This document shows, piece after piece, positions 1 to 7,688 of a DNA stretch of 34,300 bases (the first letter of the stretch is position 1; the number at the start of each line of letters is the position of its first letter). Source of the DNA: Timburyella sp030842085 (GTDB taxonomy: Bacteria > Bacillota > Clostridia > Oscillospirales > Acutalibacteraceae); assembly GCA_030842085.1 (NCBI GenBank), contig JAUUSE010000018.1:1-34300 (forward strand). Reading direction: 5' to 3'. The position numbers were made by a program, and so were the translations under genes. Below the pieces are notes generated by a model, which was given only the letters and a program-made list of their open reading frames with translations, searched no databases and had not been told where the DNA came from.

Positions 1-9
1 TAATAATAA

Positions 10-44
10 AGACTCCAGCACTACTTAAGCTGGAGTCTCTATTT
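10..44. terminator. Bidirectional hairpin terminator after DUF3592-like gene
   Basis: A 10-bp perfect stem (AGACTCCAGC at 10-19 with its complement at 29-38) is flanked by A/T-rich runs on both sides. It lies directly downstream of the minus-strand gene ending at 54, so it most likely ends that transcript. It could also serve a plus-strand gene outside the window. Confidence 0.7.
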
Positions 45-53
45 TTACTAAAT

Positions 54-443
54 TTATATTAAGAATTGTATAAGACAAGCAGCGACAGTAAATATAATAG
101 TTGATATTCCAAAAAACACAAGCGTAGATGATGTTATCAGAGATATCTTTTCTGGATCATGTTTATAATATCTAATAAATATTTTATCATCGATTTCTGC
201 AGAAAACGGTACTTGTATTTGATTTATTGATACTATAAATTTATCATTAACTGTATATGCAATATTAGCCCATTTAGAATTATTTTTTTTCATTTCTTTG
301 TTAATAGCATAGTCTATTTTTTTAATAGTTCCTTCTACTTTAACAGTATGCCTTAAACTTATTATATATCTTATAAGAAAAACTACAAATAATAAAGCGA
401 AAATTACTGCAAAGGCAAATAAAAATATGGTTTGTGGTTTCAA
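54..443 (-). CDS. DUF3592-like two-helix membrane protein
   Basis: A 129-aa protein of unknown role. A hydrophobic segment spans about residues 7-29 and a second one about 106-128. Between them lies a mostly polar, beta-rich stretch beginning VEGTIKKIDY, the layout of DUF3592 membrane proteins. Translation starts at TTG: no ATG is available at the N-terminus, and a strong AAAGGAGAGG Shine-Dalgarno sits 5-6 bases upstream. The soluble part probably faces one side of the membrane, held by both helices. The gene stands alone and is followed by a hairpin terminator. It is clearly more AT-rich than the housekeeping genes further along. Family assignment is from layout and a few residues only. Confidence 0.6.
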   Translation of the reverse strand: MKPQTIFLFAFAVIFALLFVVFLIRYIISLRHTVKVEGTIKKIDYAINKEMKKNNSKWANIAYTVNDKFIVSINQIQVPFSAEIDDKIFIRYYKHDPEKISLITSSTLVFFGISTIIFTVAACLIQFLI

Positions 444-626
444 AATATCCTCTCCTTTGTTTCATTATTATACGATAAAAAATTAGAATAGCAATATATA
501 TATTAAATTTTATATACTTAAAATCAATTGAAACTAAAATAAGAAGATATTAAATATGATAGTATCTCTGAATTTTATATAATTTTTGGTAAATAATAAT
601 TTTAAATTATCTTGGGAGCTGAATAT

Positions 627-785
627 ATGGATAAAATTCAGAGAACAGGGCCTAAAAACAAGACAAAAAGCGGAGCAGCAAAATTTTTTAAGGTCCTTTT
701 TATAATACTATTTTGTCTTGTGCTAGTTATAGTAGGTTATTTATTTGCCGATATAATAGATAATATACTTAATTATATAGGTTAG
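627..785 (+). CDS. 52-aa single-pass membrane peptide
   Basis: A short ORF encodes 52 residues starting MDKIQRTGPKNKTKSG. The first 20 residues are basic and hydrophilic, and residues 21-43 form one clear transmembrane helix (LFIILFCLVLVIVGYLF). The tail is short and acidic. This predicts a positive-inside peptide with its N-terminus in the cytoplasm. A GGGAG Shine-Dalgarno lies about 8 bases before the ATG, and a strong terminator follows within 15 bases of the stop. That makes it a complete monocistronic unit. No family is recognised. It could be a small membrane regulator or a toxin-like peptide, but nothing here decides between them. Confidence 0.6.
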   Translation: MDKIQRTGPKNKTKSGAAKFFKVLFIILFCLVLVIVGYLFADIIDNILNYIG

Positions 786-795
786 TATCAGTCAT

Positions 796-829
796 AAAAA
801 GCAGTACTTATAACTACTGCTTTTTAATT
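796..829 (+). terminator. Rho-independent terminator after the 52-aa peptide
   Basis: An 11-bp perfect stem (796-806 with 815-825) has an 8-base loop. Its descending arm ends in TTTTT followed by AATTTT. It lies 10 bases after the stop codon at 785. Confidence 0.8.
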
Positions 830-975
830 TTATACAGATTGTACCTTTTAAACTTGACCGCAGTATATAGTAAAAACATGCTGCATAGACTTTAATGCTA
901 ATAAAAAAGGGATAGATAAATTGGGCGGCATTTTCACAGATTGTTTACATAATCTTAATCAAAAGACATAAGATG

Positions 976-1025
976 ATATCGCCCTTCGTGTTAAAATAAC
1001 AACAAATAAACAGAAAGGGTGATAT
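976..1025 (+). promoter_or_regulatory. Leader hairpin that could sequester the USP-like RBS
   Basis: Bases 976-986 (ATATCGCCCTT) pair with 1015-1025 (AAGGGTGATAT): eleven consecutive pairs including one G-U, closing a 28-base loop. The descending arm contains most of the Shine-Dalgarno AAAGGG (1014-1019) of the gene starting at 1028. In the folded state the ribosome-binding site would be hidden. Regulation by this fold is inference. Confidence 0.5.
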
Positions 1026-1027
1026 GT

Positions 1028-1459
1028 ATGAGAAAAAGGCCCGTGCTTGTCTGCGTTACGGCACAGTCCTCATGCGATGTATTGGTTGAAAAGGGACGAG
1101 TCATAGCAGAGAAGTTGGGGGCGCCGCTTGAGGTAGTAAGCGTTCAGTCAGTAGATATGACTGCACTTCAGCGTGCAGATGCATTAGACACGCTGTATGC
1201 CATTTCTAAAAAATCGTCGGCCGATATAGTAGTATATTACAATAATGACCCAGCCGAGACAGTATCGCTGCATGCGAAAAGGTCAAAGGCATGTTATATA
1301 ATAACAGGTTTGCCGAGAATCTCAAGTAACGGGTTTGCAAGTAAACTTAAGTCAATGCTGAAAGATATACCAGTTATTGCTGTAGATGAAAATTATGTTT
1401 TTTCCGACTATCAAATCCGCGGCGTTGGAAAGAAGATAGCAGCAGGATTAAATGCATAA
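1028..1459 (+). CDS. Universal-stress-protein-like (UspA/KdpD-type) cytosolic protein
   Basis: A 143-aa soluble protein starting MRKRPVLVCVTAQ. Its beta-alpha pattern (strand at 4-11, helix at about 19-31, strand LEVVSVQ, strand ADIVVYY, strand ACYIITG, strand IPVIAVD) matches the Rossmann-like USP fold, especially the small KdpD-like USP proteins of Clostridia. The classic USP ATP-binding glycine motif is not evident, so nucleotide binding is uncertain. The ATG at 1028 is chosen over an in-frame GTG at 1019 because AAAGGG (1014-1019) gives 8-base spacing to it. A hairpin can cover this site. The nearest downstream hairpin is at 1581-1628. Confidence 0.5.
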   Translation: MRKRPVLVCVTAQSSCDVLVEKGRVIAEKLGAPLEVVSVQSVDMTALQRADALDTLYAISKKSSADIVVYYNNDPAETVSLHAKRSKACYIITGLPRISSNGFASKLKSMLKDIPVIAVDENYVFSDYQIRGVGKKIAAGLNA

Positions 1460-1499
1460 TATAATCACCAAAAAAGTCGGGCTGAATAGAATATTAGCA

Positions 1500-1580
1500 G
1501 GGGGCGTTAAGGGCCCGACAGCGCCGGTGGCGGGTACTCCGCCTTTGGGGAGCCGAGCGCAAAAAGACGCGTCCCTTTAT
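1500..1580. other. GC-rich non-coding tract before a long hairpin
   Basis: This stretch is much richer in G and C than the AT-rich DNA on both sides. It sits between the USP-like gene and a 21-bp hairpin. Short reading frames pass through it on both strands, but none has a ribosome-binding site or a recognisable product. It may be part of a mobile palindromic or repeat unit. Confidence 0.3.
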
Positions 1581-1628
1581 AATAAAAGAAGCAGCGCCAC
1601 GTTTATACGTGGCGCTGCTTCTTTTATT
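1581..1628. terminator. 21-bp perfect hairpin, bidirectional terminator
   Basis: Bases 1581-1601 and 1608-1628 are perfect inverted copies around a TTTATA loop. The stem has a GC-rich core (GCAGCGCCACG) and A-rich/T-rich ends, so it can terminate in both directions. It is about 120 bases after the USP-like stop codon, and a copy of the dispersed repeat follows it. Confidence 0.65.
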
Positions 1629-2365
1629 ACCGCTTAAGTATGGGGCCACACTTGAAGAAGTAGTGGTAAGTAAAAACGCTGTAGCGGAAAAACATTTTTG
1701 AATATATCTAACCTGATAAAAGATAAGAACAACGGTACTAATAAGCCCATTTAAGGGCTTAGCAAGGAATTGGAGAAAAGCAAAATTAGATGCAGATAAT
1801 AAAAATACTAAAAGTAATTGCTTTGTAAGCGGCGGGGCAAGAGATGCAATAATATTTTTTAATACCATTTCTAAAAATCAGCATTTCTTAATCCATCTGA
1901 TCTCTGTACAAACCACTGGTTTACTGCTGATTTTATTCGGCTTTATGGAAAATGTAAGCAAAAAAGTATGCAGTAAAATTTTTATAGAAAAATTAGTTAG
2001 GTAATAAATTCTTGACGGGATTAGTTAAGAAAAAACACATTGCGGTGGCAGACTGCAATATATGACTTGACAAAGCCGCATTTATTCATACTTTAAATTT
2101 GCTAAGCTACATATTGGAATAATATATAAATCACAACTGAAACGTTGGTATTTACATATCGTGTCTGCGCTCGCAGAGTTCATTGACCAAACTGGCAAAA
2201 GCAATTATTAAAAGCTCTAATTTAAATGCCGAGAAAAAGGAAAAGATGACAATGTCAAAAACGCAATTTTATGAGCCTTTATGTAGATATAGGCAGATTA
2301 TTGCTATTGAAATTTGCCTGTGCATACATTAAAATAGAAAAAGAAAATAATGGGAGTTAGAAAAT
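1629..2365. other. Long intergenic region, no gene seen
   Basis: About 740 bases are AT-rich and frequently interrupted by stops in all frames. The first part (to about 1855) contains one copy of a dispersed repeat. The remainder holds no ORF with a ribosome-binding site and no riboswitch that I recognise. Confidence 0.5.
1694..1853 (+). repeat. Dispersed repeat, copy 1 of 2
   Basis: The core at about 1695-1722 (reading TTTTTGAATA...CTAACCTG.TAAAAG) matches 24 of 28 bases at about 31952-31979. A second similar block, GCAAGAGATGCAATAAT near 1837-1853, resembles GCAAGCGATGCCATGAAT near 32078-32095. Both copies follow a long perfect hairpin terminator in the same orientation. The spacing differs slightly and similarity between the blocks is weak, so this looks old and diverged. 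Confidence 0.45.
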
Positions 2366-3022
2366 ATGATAAAAATTTCTCCATCAATTTTAACCGCTGA
2401 TTTTACTAGGCTGAGCGATACTCTTGATATGTTGGTAGAGTCTGGGGCGGACATGTTTCATATAGACGTTATGGATGGATTGTTCGTACCGAACATTTCT
2501 ATAGGCCTGCCGGTGCTTGAATCAATAAATAAGAATTATGATACTATTCTTGACGCGCACTTGATGATAGACAGGCCTCATAGGTATATAGAAAGGTTTG
2601 CGGCTGCCGGCGCAGATATAATAAGCTTTCACTATGAGGCGGAATCGGATATATTAAAAACTATAGATTTAATAAAGTCGTGCGGTGCAAAGGCCGGATT
2701 GGCAATAAAGCCCGCCACGGCGGCAGATGTTGTATTTGAATATCTTGATATGCTTGACATGGTATTGGTTATGTCGGTAGAGCCTGGATTCGGCGGCCAG
2801 TCGTACATGCCGGTCGCAGAGAGCAAAATAAGCACGATACGCGGCGAGGCCAACCGGCGCAGAATTGACATAGATATACAGGTTGACGGCGGCATTGACA
2901 AGAGTACATGTGAATATGTAAAGGCTGCCGGCGCAAATGTTTTGGTAGCCGGCAGCGCTATACTCAATTCGGAAAATCCAAAAGTGCTTATATCACATAT
3001 GAAGAGGGAAGCCGATAATTAA
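2366..3022 (+). CDS. rpe: Ribulose-phosphate 3-epimerase
   Basis: A 218-aa TIM-barrel enzyme that interconverts ribulose 5-phosphate and xylulose 5-phosphate in the pentose phosphate pathway. Family signatures are in order: the start ISPSILTADF, the metal and catalytic HIDVMDGLFVPNIS around 32-45, DAHLMID around 63-69, SVEPGFGGQSY around 136-146, VDGGI around 173-177 with the second catalytic aspartate, and the phosphate loop VAGSAIL around 194-200. Length is typical. The ATG follows GGGAG at proper distance. The gene stands alone, with no thiamine-pathway or ribosome-GTPase neighbour of the kind often found beside rpe. Identification is secure. Confidence 0.95.
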   Translation: MIKISPSILTADFTRLSDTLDMLVESGADMFHIDVMDGLFVPNISIGLPVLESINKNYDTILDAHLMIDRPHRYIERFAAAGADIISFHYEAESDILKTIDLIKSCGAKAGLAIKPATAADVVFEYLDMLDMVLVMSVEPGFGGQSYMPVAESKISTIRGEANRRRIDIDIQVDGGIDKSTCEYVKAAGANVLVAGSAILNSENPKVLISHMKREADN

Positions 3023-3398
3023 ATCTGATACATATGCATCAGGCGCCAATAGCTTAAAGGTGCGTATATTTACACGCCGGATTAATTTTATACATTCTTA
3101 TATTTGCTGAAAAATGCTATGGGCGTATGCTTAATAAGAAATTCGTTTATTTGTTGCAATATGCAACAAATAAACGAAAGATATAGGAATGGCATATAAA
3201 TTTACCGCTTAACTTCTAATAGATGTTTTACGCAGTAAAATTCACATAAAAATCCTATCATATGCCGTATTTGAAGATGTTATATATGCTTTTGGTAAAA
3301 GTAATATAGAGCTATATTACACTAATTAAAGAAACGGCATAAGACCGCAGCCAAAAGCCTTAGGGAGCAGGAAAAATATAATAAATGGAAGCTGGCCG
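3023..3398. other. Intergenic region between convergent rpe and mecA
   Basis: No gene is seen in these 376 bases. The only clear structure is the 17-bp inverted repeat at 3142-3178. Confidence 0.5.
3142..3178. repeat. 17-bp perfect inverted repeat between convergent genes
   Basis: TTCGTTTATTTGTTGCA (3142-3158) is followed by an ATA spacer and its exact complement (3162-3178). The stem is AT-rich and lacks a plain T-run on either side, so it is an atypical terminator. Its position between convergent rpe and mecA still fits a termination or protein-binding role. Confidence 0.6.
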
Positions 3399-3992
3399 TT
3401 AAATCAAAAATCCTCCTATTTTTTCGACTGCATTGCTTTCTGCCAAGACTTTTCCGTGCTCGGACAGGTAGGCTGCTGCGGCTGCTGTACCGGCCGTTTT
3501 TTTGCCATATTCACCTAAAATAAATATAATGTCTTTAGCATATTCTCCATTTGGATACAACACAAGCTTATACTCTCCGTCGATTAGATATAGAGCGCTG
3601 TCAGCGGGTATTTCAGCTTGTTTATATATTTTGGCTACAGCTTTCATTGCGTCTAATAAATCCGCACTGCTGCTGAATTCATATATATATGGATTTCCTT
3701 TGCTGCGTTTAAGGCGAAGCTTATCTTTTTTGTCTTGGACCTTTTCTTCAACGCATGTAAAATATATAATGCATCCGCAGCCGGGTGAGGGAAAGACTTC
3801 GATAAGCATTTTAGAAAAGCATAGATATTTAAAGCCGTTTTCTTTGTTGGCTGTTTTAAGAAGTTCCAATAAAAAGGCGCGAGTAATTTCATCGTTATAA
3901 TCTAAATCGTTGTATGAAAGCCCGTGACGCTTAAGTTCGTCTGCCGACATTTCAATCTTAAGCTGTAGGGGCGATATTATTTCTATATTCAA
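3399..3992 (-). CDS. mecA: MecA-type adaptor protein
   Basis: A 197-aa homologue of MecA, the adaptor that delivers substrates to the ClpC unfoldase for ClpP degradation. The N-terminal signature NIEIISPLQLKIEMSADELKRHGLSYNDLDYND is characteristic and contains the substrate-binding region. The C-terminal half (about residues 110-197) has the predicted ClpC-binding alpha/beta fold ending in GGFLI. A TTG at 3992 is chosen as start because AAGGAG lies 8 bases upstream and MecA proteins begin at this point; a longer frame up to 4073 has no ribosome-binding site. It is transcribed divergently from the rnfC-like gene, with a gap of about 140 bases. Confidence 0.85.
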   Translation of the reverse strand: MNIEIISPLQLKIEMSADELKRHGLSYNDLDYNDEITRAFLLELLKTANKENGFKYLCFSKMLIEVFPSPGCGCIIYFTCVEEKVQDKKDKLRLKRSKGNPYIYEFSSSADLLDAMKAVAKIYKQAEIPADSALYLIDGEYKLVLYPNGEYAKDIIFILGEYGKKTAGTAAAAAYLSEHGKVLAESNAVEKIGGFLI

Positions 3993-4132
3993 AACAATGG
4001 CTCCTTCCATAATAAGGCCAGATTCCTTAACAGAAGCAGGCAGATGCTTGTATCCGAGAAAACGTTCGGTCAAAATACTGCCTATTTATATAATATTAAT
4101 GGGACAGGCAGTATGCAAGAGGTGATTTTAGG

Positions 4133-5608
4133 TTGTTTAATTTACCACATAGTGGAATAAAACTGAATTTACAGAAAGAACCCGCCCTAAGCAATTCGAT
4201 TTTCCGCATGGACGTGCCGAAAACGGCGTTTTTGCCTTTAAAATTCGGCGCAAAAGATTTTTATCCAGAAAGCCTTAAAATAGGAAGTGAAATCCAGCGA
4301 GGGCAGATATTGGCATATGCGAAAGACGATAGGGAGCTTAGGCTTATATCCCCGTTTGACGGAATATTTGAGGGAATTGTTGAGAAGAAACATCCATATT
4401 ACAGGCGAGTTAGCTGCATACAAATAACTGTATCGGGCGGCGGAGAAGAAAGTACGCGGCAGGAGGAGCTTGGTAGCGCCGATGCGAGCGTTGATACTTC
4501 AGAAGAAGCACCGACAGCTTTTGTTAGCGAAGAGGATAATCCGGATAAGGTGTCAGATAATGCAAAAGAGGCCGCGGCGAATACGGAGCCGGCAGCTACA
4601 GATGATAAAGAAGCGGAGGACGCGCAGTCCAATACCGATAATGCGGCCGAAAGCATTGAGTACGATTTTACAGACATCTCCTTGCCGGAGATGTCTATGA
4701 ACCAGCTTGTGGAGAGGGCAAAGCAGGCCGGCATAATAGATGAGATAGACGGCACATTTTTGCATGAAAAGCTGCAGCTTATAAATGATGGGGAATATAC
4801 AGCCATAGCGCTGTCGTCATTAGATTCACAGCCATATATATCAAGCGGTACGGCTGTGCTGTTAAAATACACAAAAGCGGTGTGCGGCGGCATGCAGATG
4901 CTTTCAAACGCCATGGGCGGGGTAAGCAGGCACATAATTATGTACGGCGACGACTGCAGCAAAAAAACAAACGATACCATAGGCGATATTAAGATTATAA
5001 AGCTCACCGGAAACTATCCCTTTACACCCACACTTCCTGAGGGGACTTTTATAATGGGGATACAGGCGGCTAAGGCCTTATATGAAGCATGTGCTGAGGA
5101 ACGGCTTAATTTCCGGCAGATGATAACCGTCAGCGGCAGTGCGGTAGAGCATCCACAGAATATAGAAGCTGAGATAGGTACGCCGATAATTGAGATAATA
5201 GAGCGTTGCTCTTTAAAATCAAAGCCGGGGCGAATAATTGTCAACGATGTTATGCTGGGTCAGGCGATGTCTGCGACTTCTGTTGTCTTTCCGGGGCTAA
5301 GCGCTATAACTGTGCTGTCTGAAAAGGAAACGCGTCATGCGACGGCCTGTATTGGCTGCGGACGGTGTGTAAATATTTGTCCGCAGAAAATAATGCCATG
5401 CTATATATTGAGAGATTATCAGAATGAGAATATTGACGGCGCCGATTTCAAACGCTCGAAAAAATGCATAGGCTGCGGCTTATGCTCATACGTATGCCCG
5501 TCGGGGATAAATCTCCGCAAAATAGTTGGAAAGTCGGCGAATATACTTCATAAAGCGGAGCTGTATAAGAAAAACATGAGCGCAAAAAAGGAAAACTCTG
5601 CTCAATGA
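4133..5608 (+). CDS. Divergent RnfC-like iron-sulfur protein
   Basis: A 491-aa homologue of RnfC, the peripheral subunit of the Rnf ferredoxin:NAD+ oxidoreductase. Order: RnfC N-terminal barrel (about 1-100, with IGSEIQRGQILAYA), an acidic Glu/Asp/Ala/Ser-rich linker (about 101-178), a degenerate FMN/NADH domain (about 188-400), and two 4Fe-4S motifs with Cys406/409/412/416 and Cys445/448/451/455. The family's glycine-rich NADH loop (GxGGATFP type) is replaced by GIIDEIDGTFLHEK at about 200-213, and the acidic NAAECEPY segment reads SSLDSQPY at about 228-235. So the clusters remain but NADH/FMN chemistry looks lost. Start is TTG, 7 bases after AGAGGTGA; a TATAAT lies at 4089-4094. It leads the Rnf-like set but sits 470 bases from the D gene. 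Confidence 0.8.
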   Translation: MFNLPHSGIKLNLQKEPALSNSIFRMDVPKTAFLPLKFGAKDFYPESLKIGSEIQRGQILAYAKDDRELRLISPFDGIFEGIVEKKHPYYRRVSCIQITVSGGGEESTRQEELGSADASVDTSEEAPTAFVSEEDNPDKVSDNAKEAAANTEPAATDDKEAEDAQSNTDNAAESIEYDFTDISLPEMSMNQLVERAKQAGIIDEIDGTFLHEKLQLINDGEYTAIALSSLDSQPYISSGTAVLLKYTKAVCGGMQMLSNAMGGVSRHIIMYGDDCSKKTNDTIGDIKIIKLTGNYPFTPTLPEGTFIMGIQAAKALYEACAEERLNFRQMITVSGSAVEHPQNIEAEIGTPIIEIIERCSLKSKPGRIIVNDVMLGQAMSATSVVFPGLSAITVLSEKETRHATACIGCGRCVNICPQKIMPCYILRDYQNENIDGADFKRSKKCIGCGLCSYVCPSGINLRKIVGKSANILHKAELYKKNMSAKKENSAQ

Positions 5609-6079
5609 GTTTAGCCGGCGGAGTACATAGAAAGTGCTGGATATACAATCGCCACATATCAAGGCTCAAAATCGGCTGTGCTGTGTGTAATAGACATAGC
5701 TGAAACTAAGCGGAGCTTTGTAAAAAATGCGGGCACAAATGCGAAAAGTCTGGGCAAATAGGTTTGGCAAATGCTATGATATAAAAATTGTACGATATTT
5801 ATGCAAGTACACAGCAAATTGCAAAATGCGTGGCGGGATATGGTAATAAATCTACTTGTTATGTGACGGAACCGGCAATACTGCTTCGCCTGACGCGGTC
5901 TTGCGCTGTTTAAAATAGAAATAAAAATACAAAACTATCTATAATAACTGCTATATAGCAGACAGAGGAAAATGAGTCTGTTTATTTTGCGGCAAAATCT
6001 ATGCAGATTAGCAGGAATATAGAATTAATCAGACAATTTAGTAAATATACTAAATAATTAAAGCTCGGAGGAAGCGGCA
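5609..6079. other. Gap between rnfC-like and rnfD-like genes
   Basis: This is 470 bases with no ORF carrying a ribosome-binding site, which is unusual because rnf genes are normally packed tightly. I found no remnant of rnfG or rnfB by eye. A small dyad at 6037-6054 precedes the rnfD-like ribosome-binding site, so the DEA genes may have their own promoter. Confidence 0.5.
6037..6054. promoter_or_regulatory. Operator-like dyad upstream of rnfD-like gene
   Basis: TTTAGTA at 6037-6043 and its complement TACTAAA at 6048-6054 flank an AATA spacer. The dyad ends 12 bases before the GGAGG Shine-Dalgarno at 6067-6071. It could be a repressor site or a weak leader hairpin; no bound protein is known. 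Confidence 0.3.
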
Positions 6080-7078
6080 GTGAAAACTAAAAAATTGCCA
6101 TCAGCGGGACATAGCTACGGCGAATACAGCTGGCTTATAATGCTGGATGTAATTATATGTCTTGCGTTTATAAATTTGATAATGGTATTCTACTATGGGC
6201 TGCATGCGCTGCTTATAACGGTAGTATCAGTATTGTCGTGTATAATATTTGAAAGCGCGGCATGCTTTGTAATGAAGGAAAAGAACACCATACCGGATTT
6301 GTCGGCAGTAGTTACGGGTATGATATTAGCGGCTGTTTGTCCTGCGTCGGCGCCGCTCTGGCTGCCGGCAATGGGAGGAGCATTTGCAATTCTTATTTGC
6401 AAAATTCCTTTTGGCGGCCGAGGCAACAATATATTTAATCCTGCAGCTGCGGCGTGGATGTTTATGTCGCTGGCCTTTCCGGCAATAATGTCCGCCTACC
6501 CCGACCCCGTCGTGTTTTCATATCAGGGCGGCGAGGCGCTTGTTTCTGCGTCACCGCTTTCTGACGTGGCTTTAGGAATAACGCCTAATATATCGTCTTT
6601 TGAGTTGGCTTTTGGCAGATTTCCGGGACCAATGGGCGCTACGCCGATAGTCGTGCTTGCCGCATGTGCTATTTATCTTATTATAAGGCGTACGGCCCCC
6701 CTCTCGACCATGCTGTCCATGCTTGCTGCGAGCGGCGCTATAGCGATAATTTTTCCGCGGCTTGGTTCAAGGCTTGATTCCGCCCTGTTTGAGCTGTCGC
6801 TCGGCTGCCTTGTTTTTACAGCTATTTTTATGGCGACCGATCCCGTAACCTCTCCCAAAACGACGGCCGGCAGAATTTTATTCGGCATAGGCTGCGGTGT
6901 TATAACAATGCTGTTCAGATATTTTGGCTCAGCGCTTTATGAGGGTGCACCGGCGGCAATACTCATAATGAACTGCCTGTCTAAAACACTCGATGAATTT
7001 GTATCAGATTTTAATATTGACTGGGTAAAGAGAAGATTAAAGAGAAAGGCGGGTGCGGCAGAAAATGCAGAAAGTTAA
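6080..7078 (+). CDS. RnfD-like membrane subunit
   Basis: A 332-aa polytopic protein of the RnfD/NqrB family, whose known members carry covalent FMN and riboflavin in the membrane. Conserved blocks are DLSAVVTGMILA (73-84), FGGRGNNIFNPA (111-122), MATDPVTSPKTTAGRILFGIG (251-271) and EGAPAAILIMN (288-298). The flavinylation segment, SGATPL in relatives, aligns with VSASPL at 155-160, so the acceptor threonine is replaced by Ser158 and the glycine is lost. The later GSIGETS-type segment reads GPMGATP (183-189). The GTG start has GGAGG 8 bases upstream. The 3' end overlaps the next gene by 14 bases, so D, E and A are probably co-transcribed and translationally coupled. The gene for RnfG, normally next, is absent. 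Confidence 0.85.
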   Translation: MKTKKLPSAGHSYGEYSWLIMLDVIICLAFINLIMVFYYGLHALLITVVSVLSCIIFESAACFVMKEKNTIPDLSAVVTGMILAAVCPASAPLWLPAMGGAFAILICKIPFGGRGNNIFNPAAAAWMFMSLAFPAIMSAYPDPVVFSYQGGEALVSASPLSDVALGITPNISSFELAFGRFPGPMGATPIVVLAACAIYLIIRRTAPLSTMLSMLAASGAIAIIFPRLGSRLDSALFELSLGCLVFTAIFMATDPVTSPKTTAGRILFGIGCGVITMLFRYFGSALYEGAPAAILIMNCLSKTLDEFVSDFNIDWVKRRLKRKAGAAENAES

Positions 7079-7688
7079 GGATTTTATCAAATTTGTTATA
7101 AGGCCCGTGCCGCTCTTTACGCTTGGAATGTTTCCGATAATAATAAAGGGGACGTCGCTGATAAATGCTTTGCTGCTTGGACTTGCATTTGCAATATCGG
7201 CATTTGCCGTAAGTGCGGTAAGTGCTTTTGCTTCTAAGATTTTTTCAAAGCAGCTTATGCCGGCTGTCTGCGTGCTTGCAGGCGCAGTAGCGGTGTGTCT
7301 TGTAGGCTTTATATTTACAAAGCTGTCGGTTTTTGATATGTATACTTTAGGTGCAGTGCTGCCGCTCACCGCTGTTGACCCGCTCATTGTAACTGGACTT
7401 GTGCGGCAAAATGAAAAGGAGTCCGTATCCGGAGCGTTTATTAATGCAGCGGTATTTTCGGCCGCTTTTTTCGCAGTGGTATTAATAGTATCCGTTGTAC
7501 GTGAATTTTTATATACCGGCGCTATATTTGGACTAACGATTTTAGATGAAAGCCATAGGATATCATCGGCAGTTATGCCGTTTTTTGGAATAATAATGTT
7601 AGGGCTTGCGGCAGCGTTTGTTGCATGGGTATCAGATAAGATGCGCCGCCGTCGTGATGCTGAAAGGAATATAGGCTATGATAACTGA
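7065..7688 (+). CDS. RnfE-like membrane subunit lacking cluster cysteines
   Basis: A 207-aa hydrophobic protein, by position and sequence the RnfE (NqrD) homologue. The family start NPVFVQVLGMCP aligns with RPVPLFTLGMFP (residues 13-24), replacing the cluster cysteine with Phe23. The second family motif LPLIVVNCIILG aligns with LPLTAVDPLIVT (about 99-110), replacing cysteine with Pro106. In structures of Rnf and Na+-NQR these cysteines, with two from RnfA, hold a [2Fe-2S] cluster inside the membrane. About six hydrophobic segments remain. I prefer ATG at 7065; an in-frame GTG at 7053 is possible because AAAGG at 7045-7049 is nearer to it. Overlaps the rnfA-like gene by 11 bases. Confidence 0.72.
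   Translation: MQKVKDFIKFVIRPVPLFTLGMFPIIIKGTSLINALLLGLAFAISAFAVSAVSAFASKIFSKQLMPAVCVLAGAVAVCLVGFIFTKLSVFDMYTLGAVLPLTAVDPLIVTGLVRQNEKESVSGAFINAAVFSAAFFAVVLIVSVVREFLYTGAIFGLTILDESHRISSAVMPFFGIIMLGLAAAFVAWVSDKMRRRRDAERNIGYDN

Noticed and set aside
1494..1868. Minus-strand open frame of 124 codons
   Set aside because: It runs through a 21-bp terminator hairpin and a GC-rich repeat-like tract, has no ribosome-binding site and resembles no family.
4553..5007. Minus-strand frames inside the rnfC-like gene
   Set aside because: They are shadows of the acidic linker and the domain after it, and have no independent signals.
5609..6079. Possible decayed gene between the rnfC-like and rnfD-like genes
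   Set aside because: All frames are interrupted and no RnfG or RnfB motif could be recognised by eye; left as a plain gap.
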